From contig NZ_CP047176.1 in NCBI RefSeq assembly GCF_009834225.1, positions 2,604,001 to 2,668,000 on the forward strand: DNA of 64,000 nt, given 5' to 3'. The stretch is from Rathayibacter sp. VKM Ac-2759. Lineage in GTDB: Bacteria; Actinomycetota; Actinomycetes; Actinomycetales; Microbacteriaceae. Below the pieces are notes generated by a model. That model saw only the letters and a program-made list of their open reading frames with translations, searched no databases and had not been told where the DNA came from. A program made the position numbers and the translations under genes. Within the stretch, counting starts at the first letter, position 1, and every line of letters starts with the position of its first letter. This document shows, piece by piece, positions 16,695 to 26,328 of the stretch.

Positions 16695-17912
16695 TCAGAC
16701 CGTCGCGATGAAGAGCGTGCCGCTGCCGGTCACGGCGAGAGACCGCTCCGACGGGGTGATGTAGACGCTCCCGCCGCGCTCGACGCGCGACTCCCCCTCC
16801 GCGCCGCGCAGCGTGAACGAGCCCGCGGTCGCGATGGCGATGGCGGGGCCGCTCAGCGGGACCTCGACGGGCTCCTCCGACACCGGCTCGACGACCGCGA
16901 GCACGAAGTCGGGGACGTCGGGGCGGTAGACGCGCAGCCCCGGGGCGGGCGCCTCCGGCTCGAGGTACGGAACGGGCAGCGGCGAGAACTCGAGCACGTC
17001 GACCAGCTCGGGGACGTCGATGTGCTTGGGGGTCAGCCCGCCGCGCAGCACGTTGTCGGAGGCGGCCATCAGCTCGACGCCCGTTCCGAGCAGGTAGGCG
17101 TGGATGTTCCCCGCCGGGAGGTACAGCACCTCGCCGCGCGCGAGGCGCACCCGGTTGAGCAGGAGCGACAGGGCGATCCCCGGGTCGCCCGGGTAGCTCT
17201 CGGCGAGATCGCGCACGGTGGCGGCCTCGAGCCGGTCGTCGTCCGCGGAGGCGGTGACCACGGCGGTCACGAGCGCCGCCACCTCCGCCCGGTCACCGCC
17301 GTCGAGCAGCCAGGTCACGGCGCGACGGAGCGCCTCGCCCGGGTCGCCCTCGAGGGTGCTCGCGAAGGCCGTGATCGCCTCCGCGTCGGCCCCGGAGGCG
17401 CGCCCCGCGAGCTCGGCGAGGAGCGCCCGCGTGCCGTCGAGCTCGCGGAAGCCGCAGAGCGCGTCGAAGCTCTCGCTGAGCGCGTAGATCAGCTCGGGCT
17501 TGTGGAACGGGTCCTTGTAGTTGCGGTGCGCGGCGTCGCGCGGGATCCCGGCCTCGTCCTCCTCGACGAAACGGCGCCGCGCCGTCTCGGACGAGGGGTG
17601 CGCCTGCAGCGAGAGCGGGCCGCCGGCCGCGAGGATCTTGAGCAGGAACGGCAGACGCGGGGCACCCGAGACCGGATCGACCGAGCCCTGCACTCCGGCG
17701 AGCGCCGCCTCCGGATCGTGCGCGACGAACTCCGCGAGCGTCGAGGCGCCGACGGAGGCGGGATCGAGGATCCGCGACGGGGAGCCCGGGTGCGCGCCCA
17801 GCCAGAGCTCCGCCTCGGGCGAGCCGGACGCCGGGGTGCCGAGCGCCTCCGAGATGCCGGTGAGCGAGCCCCAGGCGTAGTCGCGGGGGGTGTTGCCGAT
17901 CGGGATGAACAC
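16695..17912 (-). CDS. manA: Mannose-6-phosphate isomerase, class I
   Basis: A 405-residue enzyme that interconverts fructose-6-phosphate and mannose-6-phosphate, the entry to GDP-mannose. The zinc ligands of type I isomerases are visible: Q103 and H105 in SLQAHPS, E140 in KPELIYAL, and H271 in GNIHAYLLGTG. The N-terminal pattern PRDYAWGS is typical. Start GTG at 17910-17912. The mannose feed suits the two GDP-mannose dehydratase-like genes of the glycan region. No phosphomannomutase or GDP-mannose pyrophosphorylase lies in this window. Confidence 0.95.
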   Translation of the reverse strand: MFIPIGNTPRDYAWGSLTGISEALGTPASGSPEAELWLGAHPGSPSRILDPASVGASTLAEFVAHDPEAALAGVQGSVDPVSGAPRLPFLLKILAAGGPLSLQAHPSSETARRRFVEEDEAGIPRDAAHRNYKDPFHKPELIYALSESFDALCGFRELDGTRALLAELAGRASGADAEAITAFASTLEGDPGEALRRAVTWLLDGGDRAEVAALVTAVVTASADDDRLEAATVRDLAESYPGDPGIALSLLLNRVRLARGEVLYLPAGNIHAYLLGTGVELMAASDNVLRGGLTPKHIDVPELVDVLEFSPLPVPYLEPEAPAPGLRVYRPDVPDFVLAVVEPVSEEPVEVPLSGPAIAIATAGSFTLRGAEGESRVERGGSVYITPSERSLAVTGSGTLFIATV

Positions 17913-18143
17913 GGTGCGGCCGCCTTCCGTCGTGGAGTGGGGTCGGAGCCGCGCGCCGGGGCCGCTCCGCCCCGACGCTAGCAGGATCTACAAGGGCGAC
18001 CGCCGAGGGGAGCGACCCTCTTGGCGCTCTCCGCCAGCGCGCATGGCGCTCCCGCTCCGCCTTCGTACGCTGGAGCAACGCCGCATCGCCGCCGCTCCTC
18101 CGGCACCCGACGATGCGCCACGAGAGCAATGGAGCGATCACGC

Positions 18144-19331
18144 ATGGACAGCACCACCTTCGAGATCCTGGCGGCCGACTTCTACGGCTTCGAGGGGCGG
18201 CTCACCGCCGACGAGAAGCAGCTCCTCGTCGGCGTCCGCGCGTTCCTCGAGGAGCAGGTGCGCCCGATCGCCGACGACTACTGGGAGCGCGCGGAGTTCC
18301 CCCGGCAGCTGATCCCCGGCATCCACGCGACCGGGGTCGTCGGCCTCTCGTGGCCCGAGACCCGGGCGATCGAGAACTCGGCCGTGTTCCGCGGCTGGGT
18401 GGCGCTCGAGCTCGGCCGGGTCGATGCGGGCATCGCGACCTACGTCGGCGTGCAGAACGGACTGGTGATGGGGACCGTCGGCGTCGCCGGCTCCCCCGAG
18501 CAGCGCGCCGAGTGGCTCCCGAAGCTCGCCTCCGGCGAGGTGATCGGGGCCTTCGGCCTCACCGAGCCGCAGTCGGGCTCCGACTCGGCGCAGGGGCTGC
18601 GCACCACCGCCCGCCGCGAGGGCGACTCCTGGATCCTCGACGGCGCCAAGCGCTGGATCGGCAACGCGACCTTCAGCGACGTGACGGTGATCTGGGCGAA
18701 GGACCTCGCCGACGGCCAGGTGAAGGGCTTCCTCGTCCCCACCGCCACTCCCGGGTACCGCGCGACCGCGATCGCGCGCAAGCAGAGCCTCCGCACGGTG
18801 CAGAACGCCGACATCGTGCTCGAGGGCGTGGTGGTGCCGGAGTCGCTGCGCCTGCAGGGCGCGAACTCCTTCCGCGACACCGCCAAGGTGCTGCGCCTGA
18901 CGCGCGCCGAGGTCGCGTGGCAGGCCATCGGAGTCGCGATCGGCGCCTACGACGCGGCTCTGCGCTACGCGAAGGAGCGGGTGCAGTTCGGCAAGCCGCT
19001 GGTCGAGCACCAGCTCGTCCAGGACCTGCTGGTCAAGAGCATCGGCAACATCACCGCGAGCATCGCCCTCGCGACCCGCGTCTCCGAGATGCTCGATGAC
19101 GACGAGCAGCGCGACGAGCACTCGGCCCTCGCGAAGGCGTACACGACGAGCCGCATGCGCGAGACGGTGGCGTGGTGCCGGGAGGTCATGGGCGGCAACG
19201 GCATCGTCCTCGACTACGGCGTCGCGCGCTTCTTCGCCGACGCGGAGGCGCTCTACTCGTACGAGGGCACGCGCGAGATGAACACGCTGATCGTCGGGCG
19301 TGCCATCACCGGCAGCGCGGCGTTCGTCTGA
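18144..19331 (+). CDS. Acyl-CoA dehydrogenase (glutaryl-CoA dehydrogenase-like)
   Basis: A 395-residue flavoenzyme with the N-terminal helical, middle beta and C-terminal helical domains of the acyl-CoA dehydrogenase family. The FAD-binding middle segment has FGLTEPQSGSD and GAKRWIGNATFSDV. The catalytic base glutamate is in YSYEGTREMN near the C-terminus. The TREMNTLIVGRAITG ending resembles glutaryl-CoA dehydrogenases more than FadE25. The ATG at 18144 has GGAG 9 nt upstream; ATG 18129 would add five residues. A fadE-type gene holds a similar position before purE/purK in mycobacteria. Substrate is uncertain. Confidence 0.88.
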   Translation: MDSTTFEILAADFYGFEGRLTADEKQLLVGVRAFLEEQVRPIADDYWERAEFPRQLIPGIHATGVVGLSWPETRAIENSAVFRGWVALELGRVDAGIATYVGVQNGLVMGTVGVAGSPEQRAEWLPKLASGEVIGAFGLTEPQSGSDSAQGLRTTARREGDSWILDGAKRWIGNATFSDVTVIWAKDLADGQVKGFLVPTATPGYRATAIARKQSLRTVQNADIVLEGVVVPESLRLQGANSFRDTAKVLRLTRAEVAWQAIGVAIGAYDAALRYAKERVQFGKPLVEHQLVQDLLVKSIGNITASIALATRVSEMLDDDEQRDEHSALAKAYTTSRMRETVAWCREVMGGNGIVLDYGVARFFADAEALYSYEGTREMNTLIVGRAITGSAAFV

Positions 19332-19354
19332 GCCGGCCCGGCCCCCGCGCTCCC

Positions 19355-19360
19355 TAGACT
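19355..19360 (+). promoter_or_regulatory. -10 box for the first O-antigen-ligase-like gene (leaderless)
   Basis: TAGACT lies exactly 7 nt before the ATG at 19368. It is the probable start of the two-gene ligase-like operon. Confidence 0.55.
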
Positions 19361-19367
19361 GATCGCC

Positions 19368-20714
19368 ATGATCCGTCGCGCCGCGCCCGCTGCTCCTCGA
19401 GCACTCGCGGTGGCGGTGCTCACGGTCATGGTGGGCGGTCAGGCGCTGCGGAACCTCCTCGGCTGGTGGGGCTGGGGGGTCGTCGTCGCCTCGCTCCTCG
19501 TCGCTCTCACCGTCCTGGTGATCCGCGAGAAGCCGCGCCTGCGCTGGAGCCGGACCCCGAAGTCGCTGGTCGCGTTCCTGGCCCTCGCCGTGCTGTCCCT
19601 GCTCTGGTCGGCCTACCCCGGAGCCAGCGCGATCGGGGTCGTCGCGCAGCTGGCGACCACCTTCGGCGGCGTGGTGCTCGCCCTGACACTCGGCACCGGC
19701 TCCTTCGTCACCGCCCTGGGGCGGGCGCTGCGGATCACGGTCGGCCTCTCCCTCCTGTTCGAGCTGGTGATCGCGGTCGTCGTCCGCCGGCCCGTCCTCC
19801 CGCTGGTCATCGACCTGCCGGCCGGCCGCATCCCCGACGCGTTCTACTGGTCGCTCGCCGATCTCTTCACGGGCGGGCCGATCCAGGGCGTCGTCGGCAA
19901 CCGCAACCTGCTGGGCTTCGTCGCGCTGCTCGGCTTGATCGTCGTGGCGATCGAGCTGGCCGCGCGCAGCATCGGCCGACGCTGGGGCGCGATCTGGGTC
20001 GTGCTCTTCGCCGCCACGCTCCTGCTCACCCGCTCCTCCACCGTGCTGCTGTGCATCGTCGCGGTCGCCCTGGCTCTGGGCTTCGCGCTCTGGGCACGGC
20101 GCCGCGGGGAGTCGGGGCGCCGTCCGGTCTACCTCGCCGCGCTCGGCGTCGCCGTCGTCGCGGTGGCCGGCACGATCGTCGGCTGGAGCGCGCTGCTCGG
20201 GCTCCTCGGCAAGAGCGACGACGCGACCGGCCGGCTCGACATCTGGCGCGCCGTCTGGGGGCTCGCCTCCGAGCGCCCGGTGCTCGGCTGGGGCTGGGTC
20301 AGCTACTGGGCCCCGTGGGCCGCTCCGTTCGACACCCTCGCCGAGCGCAAGGGCGTGCTCTACCTGCAGGCGCACGACGCCTGGCTCGACGTGTGGTTCC
20401 AGCTCGGGATCGTCGGGCTCGTCCTCTTCGTCGCGCTGGCCGCCTCGACGCTCTGGCGCTCCTGGTTCCGCGCGGTCGACCGCCCCCGCCGCAGCGCCAC
20501 CTCGACGCTCCCCTACTCGGCGACCTCGCTCGCACCCCTGCTGATCGTCGTCGCCCTGCTCGCGCAGTCGCTCTTCGAGAGCCGCATCCTGATCGAGGGC
20601 GGCTGGCTGCTCCTCGTCGCGCTCGCGGTCCTGACGAAGCAGCCGGCGAACGAGACGGAGGACGCGCTCACCGCCGAGCCGATCCCCCTCGCCGTCGAGC
20701 GCTCCGGACGATGA
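19368..20714 (+). CDS. O-antigen ligase/polymerase-like membrane protein, copy 1
   Basis: A 448-residue protein with about ten to twelve membrane helices. A periplasmic-type loop contains GGPIQGVVGNRNLLGFVALLG and a later GWGWVSYWAP. These match O-antigen ligase/polymerase (WaaL/Wzy) family proteins, in which a large loop between late helices carries the active residues. In a Gram-positive envelope this would join or polymerise lipid-linked glycan units outside the membrane. It overlaps a paralogue by 4 bp (ATGA). Whether it is a polymerase or a ligase cannot be told from the sequence. Confidence 0.82.
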   Translation: MIRRAAPAAPRALAVAVLTVMVGGQALRNLLGWWGWGVVVASLLVALTVLVIREKPRLRWSRTPKSLVAFLALAVLSLLWSAYPGASAIGVVAQLATTFGGVVLALTLGTGSFVTALGRALRITVGLSLLFELVIAVVVRRPVLPLVIDLPAGRIPDAFYWSLADLFTGGPIQGVVGNRNLLGFVALLGLIVVAIELAARSIGRRWGAIWVVLFAATLLLTRSSTVLLCIVAVALALGFALWARRRGESGRRPVYLAALGVAVVAVAGTIVGWSALLGLLGKSDDATGRLDIWRAVWGLASERPVLGWGWVSYWAPWAAPFDTLAERKGVLYLQAHDAWLDVWFQLGIVGLVLFVALAASTLWRSWFRAVDRPRRSATSTLPYSATSLAPLLIVVALLAQSLFESRILIEGGWLLLVALAVLTKQPANETEDALTAEPIPLAVERSGR

Positions 20715-21994
20715 GCCGCCGGACGCCGTCCGCGCTCCCGGCGTCCCTCGCGGACGCGCTGGTCTCCCCGCAGTTCGCCGCGGCGCTCGCGCAGACCTCG
20801 CTCGTCGCCGTGCTCTGCGCCCCCGCGGTCCGCGGAGTCCTCGGCTGGCCCGGCTACATCGCCGCGATCACGACGCTCACGATCCTCGCCGGCGGGATGC
20901 TGGTCCTGCGTCGCGGGACGCTCGACTGGGAGGGGCTGCTGCCCACGAGCATCCTGGTCTTCCTCGGCTGGATCGGGCTGAGCGTGCTCTGGAGCGGGTA
21001 CCAGTGGGCGACCGTCTCGAGCGTCGCGTACCAGTTCGCCCTCGCGTTCCTCGCGATCGCGATCGGTCTGACGCGCGACATCATCCAGATCATCCGCGCG
21101 GTCGGCGATGTGATGCGGGTCGTCCTGATCGCCTCGCTCGCCGTCGAGGTGCTGGCGGGCGTGCTGATCGACCGCCCCCTGCGCTTCCTCGGCGTCGAGG
21201 GCCTGCTCGCGTCGGGCGGACCGATCCAGGGCCTCGTCGGCACGCGGAACCAGCTCGGCCTGGTCTGCCTGCTCGCGATCGTCACGTTCTCGATCGAGCT
21301 CGTGACCCGCTCGCTCGCCCGCGGCCCCGCCGTCGCCTCCATCGTCCTGGCCGCGCTGACCCTCCTGTTCACCCGCTCCGCCGTCAGCGCGGGAGTGCTC
21401 GTGGTGGCGGCGGTCGTCGCGCTCGCGCTGCGCTGGGTGCGGCGCGGCGACGGCACGCAGCGGCGCACCCGCCAGTACGTGACGCTGGGCATCGCTCTCG
21501 CCGCCGCGCTGACGGCGTGGATCTTCCGCTCGCGCGTGATCGATCTGCTCAACGCGGGCAGCGAGTTCGAGTTCCGGGTCAGGCTGTGGGAGCAGGTCGG
21601 ACGGTTCTTCGACCTCGCCCCGATCATCGGCTGGGGCTGGGTGGGCTACTGGCGCACCGACCTGTACCCGTTCACCGCCATCGACTACCTCTCCGGCCGC
21701 CCGCACTCGTCGAGCCTCAACGCGGTCTTCGACGTCGCCCTGCAGGTCGGCGTCGTCGGGGTCGTGCTGTTCCTCGTCCTCGTCGGGCTGGCGCTGTGGC
21801 GCTCCTGGCTGATCGCCTCTGAGCGGAAGGCGGTCGTGCACGTCTGGCCCGTCCTGGTGCTCACCGTGCTGATCGTGACCGCGCTCGCCGAGAGCTCGAT
21901 CCTGCTCGACGCCGGGTGGCTGCTCCTGGTGATCTGCGCGATGCGCGCGGCGCAGGGGCTCAGCTGGCGGCGCCTCCTGCACCCGCGGGAGTGA
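20711..21994 (+). CDS. O-antigen ligase/polymerase-like membrane protein, copy 2
   Basis: A 427-residue paralogue of the preceding gene, starting inside its stop codon. It keeps the loop motif GGPIQGLVGTRNQLGLVCLL and GWGWVGYWRTDLYP, but the surrounding helices have diverged, so the duplication is old. About ten to twelve membrane helices are expected. Coupled expression of two related ligase/polymerase-like proteins suggests either two linkages, two polymers, or a split of polymerase and ligase roles. The convergent neighbour is a GT4 transferase. Confidence 0.82.
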   Translation: MSRRTPSALPASLADALVSPQFAAALAQTSLVAVLCAPAVRGVLGWPGYIAAITTLTILAGGMLVLRRGTLDWEGLLPTSILVFLGWIGLSVLWSGYQWATVSSVAYQFALAFLAIAIGLTRDIIQIIRAVGDVMRVVLIASLAVEVLAGVLIDRPLRFLGVEGLLASGGPIQGLVGTRNQLGLVCLLAIVTFSIELVTRSLARGPAVASIVLAALTLLFTRSAVSAGVLVVAAVVALALRWVRRGDGTQRRTRQYVTLGIALAAALTAWIFRSRVIDLLNAGSEFEFRVRLWEQVGRFFDLAPIIGWGWVGYWRTDLYPFTAIDYLSGRPHSSSLNAVFDVALQVGVVGVVLFLVLVGLALWRSWLIASERKAVVHVWPVLVLTVLIVTALAESSILLDAGWLLLVICAMRAAQGLSWRRLLHPRE

Positions 21995-22006
21995 CGGGGC
22001 CGGCGC

Positions 22007-23104
22007 TCAGGCCCGGCGCGCCGCGACCGAGCGGAAGACGGCCAGGTGCTCGTCGCGGCAGCGCTCCCAGCTGAAGCGCCGGGCGCGCTCCACGCCGGCG
22101 GGCCCGAGCTCGGCGCCGCGCCGGATCGCCTCGAGGATCCCGTCGGCGATCGAGCGCGGATCGAGCGGGTCGACGTAGACGGCGGCGTCTCCGCAGATCT
22201 CGGGCAGCGATCCCGCGTCGGAGGCGGCGACGGGGCAGCCGGACGCCATCGCCTCGATCGGTGGGAAGCCGAAGCCCTCGTAGAGACTCGGGAAGGCGAG
22301 CACCGCGGCGCGGCGGTAGAGCTCGGCGAGCTCCTCCTCGCCGACGTGACCGCGCCACTGCGCGAAGTCGGGCAGCGGAGCGAGGCGGTCGAGGTCCCCG
22401 CCCGTCAGGACCAGGCGGAGCGGGTGCCCGTCGGCCCGCAGCAGGCGCATCGCCTCGAACAGCCGGGCGTGGTTCTTGTGCGGCCAGGCGCGCGCCGGGT
22501 AGAAGACGAAGTCCTCCCGCTCCCCCAGATTCGGACGGAACCGCTCGGTGTCGACGCCGAGGTGCGACACGTGGATCCGCTCCTCGGGGATTCCCAGCAG
22601 CTCGACGATGCGGCCCTTCGTGAACGCGCTGATCGTGATGACCGCATCGGCGCGGCGGGCGGTCGCCTCGTAGGCGATCCGCCGGAACACGCGCTCCACG
22701 CGCGGGAAGAGCTGTGGCAGATCGCGGTGCTGCAGGTCGAAGACCATCTGCACGTGGCCCTGCCGGCGCGAGGGGTAGGGCAGCGGCACGGTGAAGGGGA
22801 AGTAGAGGATCTCGTCGCGCCCGAGCAGGCGGCGCAGCCGGAGCGTGCGGAGTGCGGCCTGGAGCATCCCGATCGCCCGCCGGCGATGCCCCGCGCCACT
22901 GACCACGCCCCGTGCGACCACCTCGGGCACGCCCTCGCTGAACCCGCGGGCGTTCTCGGGGACGAGCGCCCGCACCCGCAGCCCCTCCTCTCCCGCGCGC
23001 GGCACGAGGAGGCGGGTCAGCGCCCGCGCGTAGGTCTCGCCGCCGCCCATCCCGCCCGGATCGACGGTGAGCACGGCGAGGGTGACGGGGAGGTTCTCGG
23101 GCAT
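22007..23104 (-). CDS. GT4-family glycosyltransferase
   Basis: A 365-residue cytosolic GT-B enzyme. The N-terminal acceptor half has GGMGGGETYARAL. The C-terminal donor half carries WPHKNHARLFEAMR and the EX7E-type site in YEGFGFPPIEAMASGCPV. The ATG at 23104 gives MPENLPVTLAVLTVD; a longer reading from 23194 lacks homology. It is divergent from gmd and stands alone on this strand. GT4 enzymes are retaining; mannosyl or rhamnosyl transfer would suit the neighbours, but the sugar is inferred only. Confidence 0.88.
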   Translation of the reverse strand: MPENLPVTLAVLTVDPGGMGGGETYARALTRLLVPRAGEEGLRVRALVPENARGFSEGVPEVVARGVVSGAGHRRRAIGMLQAALRTLRLRRLLGRDEILYFPFTVPLPYPSRRQGHVQMVFDLQHRDLPQLFPRVERVFRRIAYEATARRADAVITISAFTKGRIVELLGIPEERIHVSHLGVDTERFRPNLGEREDFVFYPARAWPHKNHARLFEAMRLLRADGHPLRLVLTGGDLDRLAPLPDFAQWRGHVGEEELAELYRRAAVLAFPSLYEGFGFPPIEAMASGCPVAASDAGSLPEICGDAAVYVDPLDPRSIADGILEAIRRGAELGPAGVERARRFSWERCRDEHLAVFRSVAARRA

Positions 23105-23257
23105 GGCGTCCACTCGCGTTCCTGCTCGGGGTGAGGCCGGACGGATCCGGTGTCCCGGTCGTTCCCGAGCCGGGTCAGGATACCCGCGGAGCACCGGGCG
23201 GGGGCGGCGCAGATCGCCGTCGCGGGCCGGTTCCCCGGCCTCCGGGAGGCCGATGGG

Positions 23258-23263
23258 TAGTAT
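23258..23263 (+). promoter_or_regulatory. -10 box upstream of gmd
   Basis: TAGTAT lies 42 nt before the GTG at 23306 and 9 nt before the alternative TTG at 23273. It is the likely start of the gmd operon. Confidence 0.4.
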
Positions 23264-23305
23264 GTAGCCCGCTTGTCATCGACCCACGACGAAACGGACC
23301 ACCAC

Positions 23306-24289
<984 letters not shown>

Positions 24290-24294
24290 CCGCC

Positions 24295-25254
24295 GTGCCG
24301 GTCGCCTTCGTCACCGGGGCGAGCGGGCAGGACGGGGGCTACCTCGTCGAGCGCCTGCTCGCCGACGGCTGGGACGTCGCCGCTCTCGTACGCGGAGGGG
24401 ACGACTCGTCGCTCCCCTCCGCCGTCCGCCCCTTCGAGGGCGACCTCCGCGACGCTCCCGGCCTCGGCCGTGCGGTCGCGGCGGCGGCGCCGGACGCGGT
24501 GTTCCACCTCGCCGGCATCTCCTCGGTCGCTCAGTCCTGGCAGGAGCCGGTGCTGACCGCCGAGGTCACCGGCACCGCGGTCGCCGCGCTCCTCGAGGCC
24601 GCGCACGCGCTGCAGGAGTCCTCCGGCCGCGAGGTCCGCTTCGTGCAGGCCTCCTCCTCGGAGATCTTCGGCGCGGCGACCGAGAACCCGCAGACGGAGA
24701 GGACGCCGTTGCGCCCGGTGTCGCCGTACGGCGCCGCCAAGGCGTTCGCGCACCACCTCGTCGGCGTCTACCGCGGCCGGGGGCTCCACGCCTCCTCCGC
24801 GATCCTCTACAACCACGAGTCGCCCCGGCGTCCCGAGAGCTTCGTCACCCGCAAGATCACCGCCGGAGTCGCGGCGATCGCGGTCGGCGCGGCACAGGAG
24901 CTCTCCCTCGGCAACCTCGACGCCCGCCGCGACTGGGGCTGGGCGCCCGACTACGTCGACGCTCTGATCCGCGCCTCGCGCGCCGACGGCGCCGACGACT
25001 ACATCGTCGCCACGGGTGTCGCGCACTCCGTCCGCGAGTTCGTGGGCGCCGCCTTCACCGCCGCCGGCATCGACGACTGGGAGGACCGCGTGGTGATCGA
25101 CCCGCGCTTCGCCCGCCCCGTCGACGCCCCCGAGATGCGCGGAGACGCCTCCAAGGCCCGCGAGGCCCTGGGCTGGACCCCGACCGTCGGCTTCGAGGAC
25201 ATCGTCGCGCGGATGGTCGAGAACGACCTCGAGCTCGCCCGCCGCTCCGTCTGA
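24295..25254 (+). CDS. Second GDP-mannose 4,6-dehydratase-like SDR protein
   Basis: A 319-residue paralogue of gmd starting at GTG. It keeps GASGQDG (8-14), QASSSEIFGA, SPYGAAK and the Gmd-type NHESPRRPESFVTRKIT and NLDARRDWGWAPDYVDA stretches. It is therefore nearer to Gmd than to a typical Rmd reductase. Its place directly after gmd is where a reductase or epimerase for the 4-keto intermediate would be expected. It might be a second dehydratase or a dehydratase fold recruited for the next step. A strong hairpin follows the stop. Confidence 0.8.
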   Translation: MPVAFVTGASGQDGGYLVERLLADGWDVAALVRGGDDSSLPSAVRPFEGDLRDAPGLGRAVAAAAPDAVFHLAGISSVAQSWQEPVLTAEVTGTAVAALLEAAHALQESSGREVRFVQASSSEIFGAATENPQTERTPLRPVSPYGAAKAFAHHLVGVYRGRGLHASSAILYNHESPRRPESFVTRKITAGVAAIAVGAAQELSLGNLDARRDWGWAPDYVDALIRASRADGADDYIVATGVAHSVREFVGAAFTAAGIDDWEDRVVIDPRFARPVDAPEMRGDASKAREALGWTPTVGFEDIVARMVENDLELARRSV

Positions 25255-25270
25255 GCCGGCGCCCCGTCAC

Positions 25271-25295
25271 GCGCGCCGCCACCCGGGCGGCGCGC
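25271..25295. terminator. GC-rich hairpin after the gmd pair
   Basis: GCGCGCCGCC (25271-25280) and GGCGGCGCGC (25286-25295) form a perfect 10-bp stem with a 5-nt loop. There is no T-tract. It separates the gmd operon from the exporter promoter just downstream. Confidence 0.6.
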
Positions 25296-25306
25296 GGGCG
25301 GAAACG

Positions 25307-25312
25307 TACAAT
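25307..25312 (+). promoter_or_regulatory. -10 box for the polysaccharide ABC exporter operon
   Basis: TACAAT is one of the best -10 matches in the window, 41 nt before the chosen ATG at 25354. The leader carries GGGAG as the ribosome-binding site. Confidence 0.55.
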
Positions 25313-25353
25313 GATCTGGCTGCCGCCACGGCAGTGCTATGGCTGGGAGACCG

Positions 25354-26325
25354 ATGAGCACCAGGAATTCGACGATCACGCGCGCGGCCGACCGCGTCGA
25401 CGCGATCGCTCGCGAACCCTTCCACCAGAGCGGGACCCAGCCGGGCGTCAAGCGCCGGAGCGGGTTCGTGTCGTCCCTCGTCGACATCTTCAAGCACCGC
25501 GAGCTGCTGAAGCTCCTCGTGAACCGCGAGCTCAAGCAGCGCTACAAGGACTCGAGCCTCGGCTTCCTCTGGACGCTCATCCGGCCCCTGGTGATGCTGG
25601 CGATCTACTACATCGCGATCGGCCAGTTCCTCTCGGCGGCGCGCAACGTGCCCGAGTTCGCGATCTTCGTCTTCTCCGGACTGACCATCTGGGGGCTCTT
25701 CGCCGAGATCGTCAGCAGCGGGACGGTCTCGATCCTCGGCAACGGCGGCCTCATCAAGAAGGTCTACCTCCCCCGCGAGATCTTCCCGATCGCGACGATC
25801 GGCTCGGCGCTGTTCAACTTCGCGGTGCAGTTCCTGGTCCTGATCGTCGGGGCCGTCCTGCTCGGCGGCATCGACATCAGCTGGAACCTGCTCTACATCC
25901 CGGCCGCTCTCGCGGTGGTGCTGGTCTACGGGCTCGCGCTGGCCCTCGCGCTGTCGGCCCTGAACGTCTACCTCCGCGACGTGCAGTTCCTCGTCGAGGT
26001 CGGCATCCAGATCTTCTTCTGGCTCTCGCCGATCGTCTACGCGTGGGCGTTCGTGGCGGAGGCGGTCCCCGGCTGGGTCGCCCAGCTCTACCTGCTCAAC
26101 CCGATGACGAACGCGGTCCTGGCCTTCCAGCGCGCCATCTGGTCGGCGGGCTCGCAGGAGAACAACCTCGGCACCGCCGACGCGCCCATCATCGTGCCGC
26201 CTCAGCCGTGGCCCGGCCACATGGAGCTGCGCCTGCTCCTGATCTTCCTCGTCGGCATCGTCCTGGTGTGGATCGCCCACCGGATCTTCCGCCGCCTCGA
26301 GGGCAACTTCGCACAGGAGATCTGA
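25354..26325 (+). CDS. Polysaccharide ABC exporter permease (Wzm/TagG type)
   Basis: A 323-residue ABC-2 permease. After a cytoplasmic N-terminus, the conserved LVNRELKQRYKDSSLGFLWT motif precedes six membrane helices, with IKKVYLPREIFPIA in the loop typical of O-antigen and teichoic acid exporters. It would export lipid-linked glycan with the ATPase encoded 3 nt downstream. GGGAG 4 nt before the ATG at 25354 favours that start; an ATG at 25339 lies upstream in frame. The C-terminal half contains a longer external loop, near 265-290, before the last helix. Confidence 0.92.
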   Translation: MSTRNSTITRAADRVDAIAREPFHQSGTQPGVKRRSGFVSSLVDIFKHRELLKLLVNRELKQRYKDSSLGFLWTLIRPLVMLAIYYIAIGQFLSAARNVPEFAIFVFSGLTIWGLFAEIVSSGTVSILGNGGLIKKVYLPREIFPIATIGSALFNFAVQFLVLIVGAVLLGGIDISWNLLYIPAALAVVLVYGLALALALSALNVYLRDVQFLVEVGIQIFFWLSPIVYAWAFVAEAVPGWVAQLYLLNPMTNAVLAFQRAIWSAGSQENNLGTADAPIIVPPQPWPGHMELRLLLIFLVGIVLVWIAHRIFRRLEGNFAQEI

Positions 26326-26328
26326 CCC

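Noticed and set aside
25271..25295. 10-bp hairpin as an operator of the exporter
   Set aside because: It lies after the gmd-like stop and upstream of the -10 box, so a terminator is the simpler reading, although an operator is not excluded.
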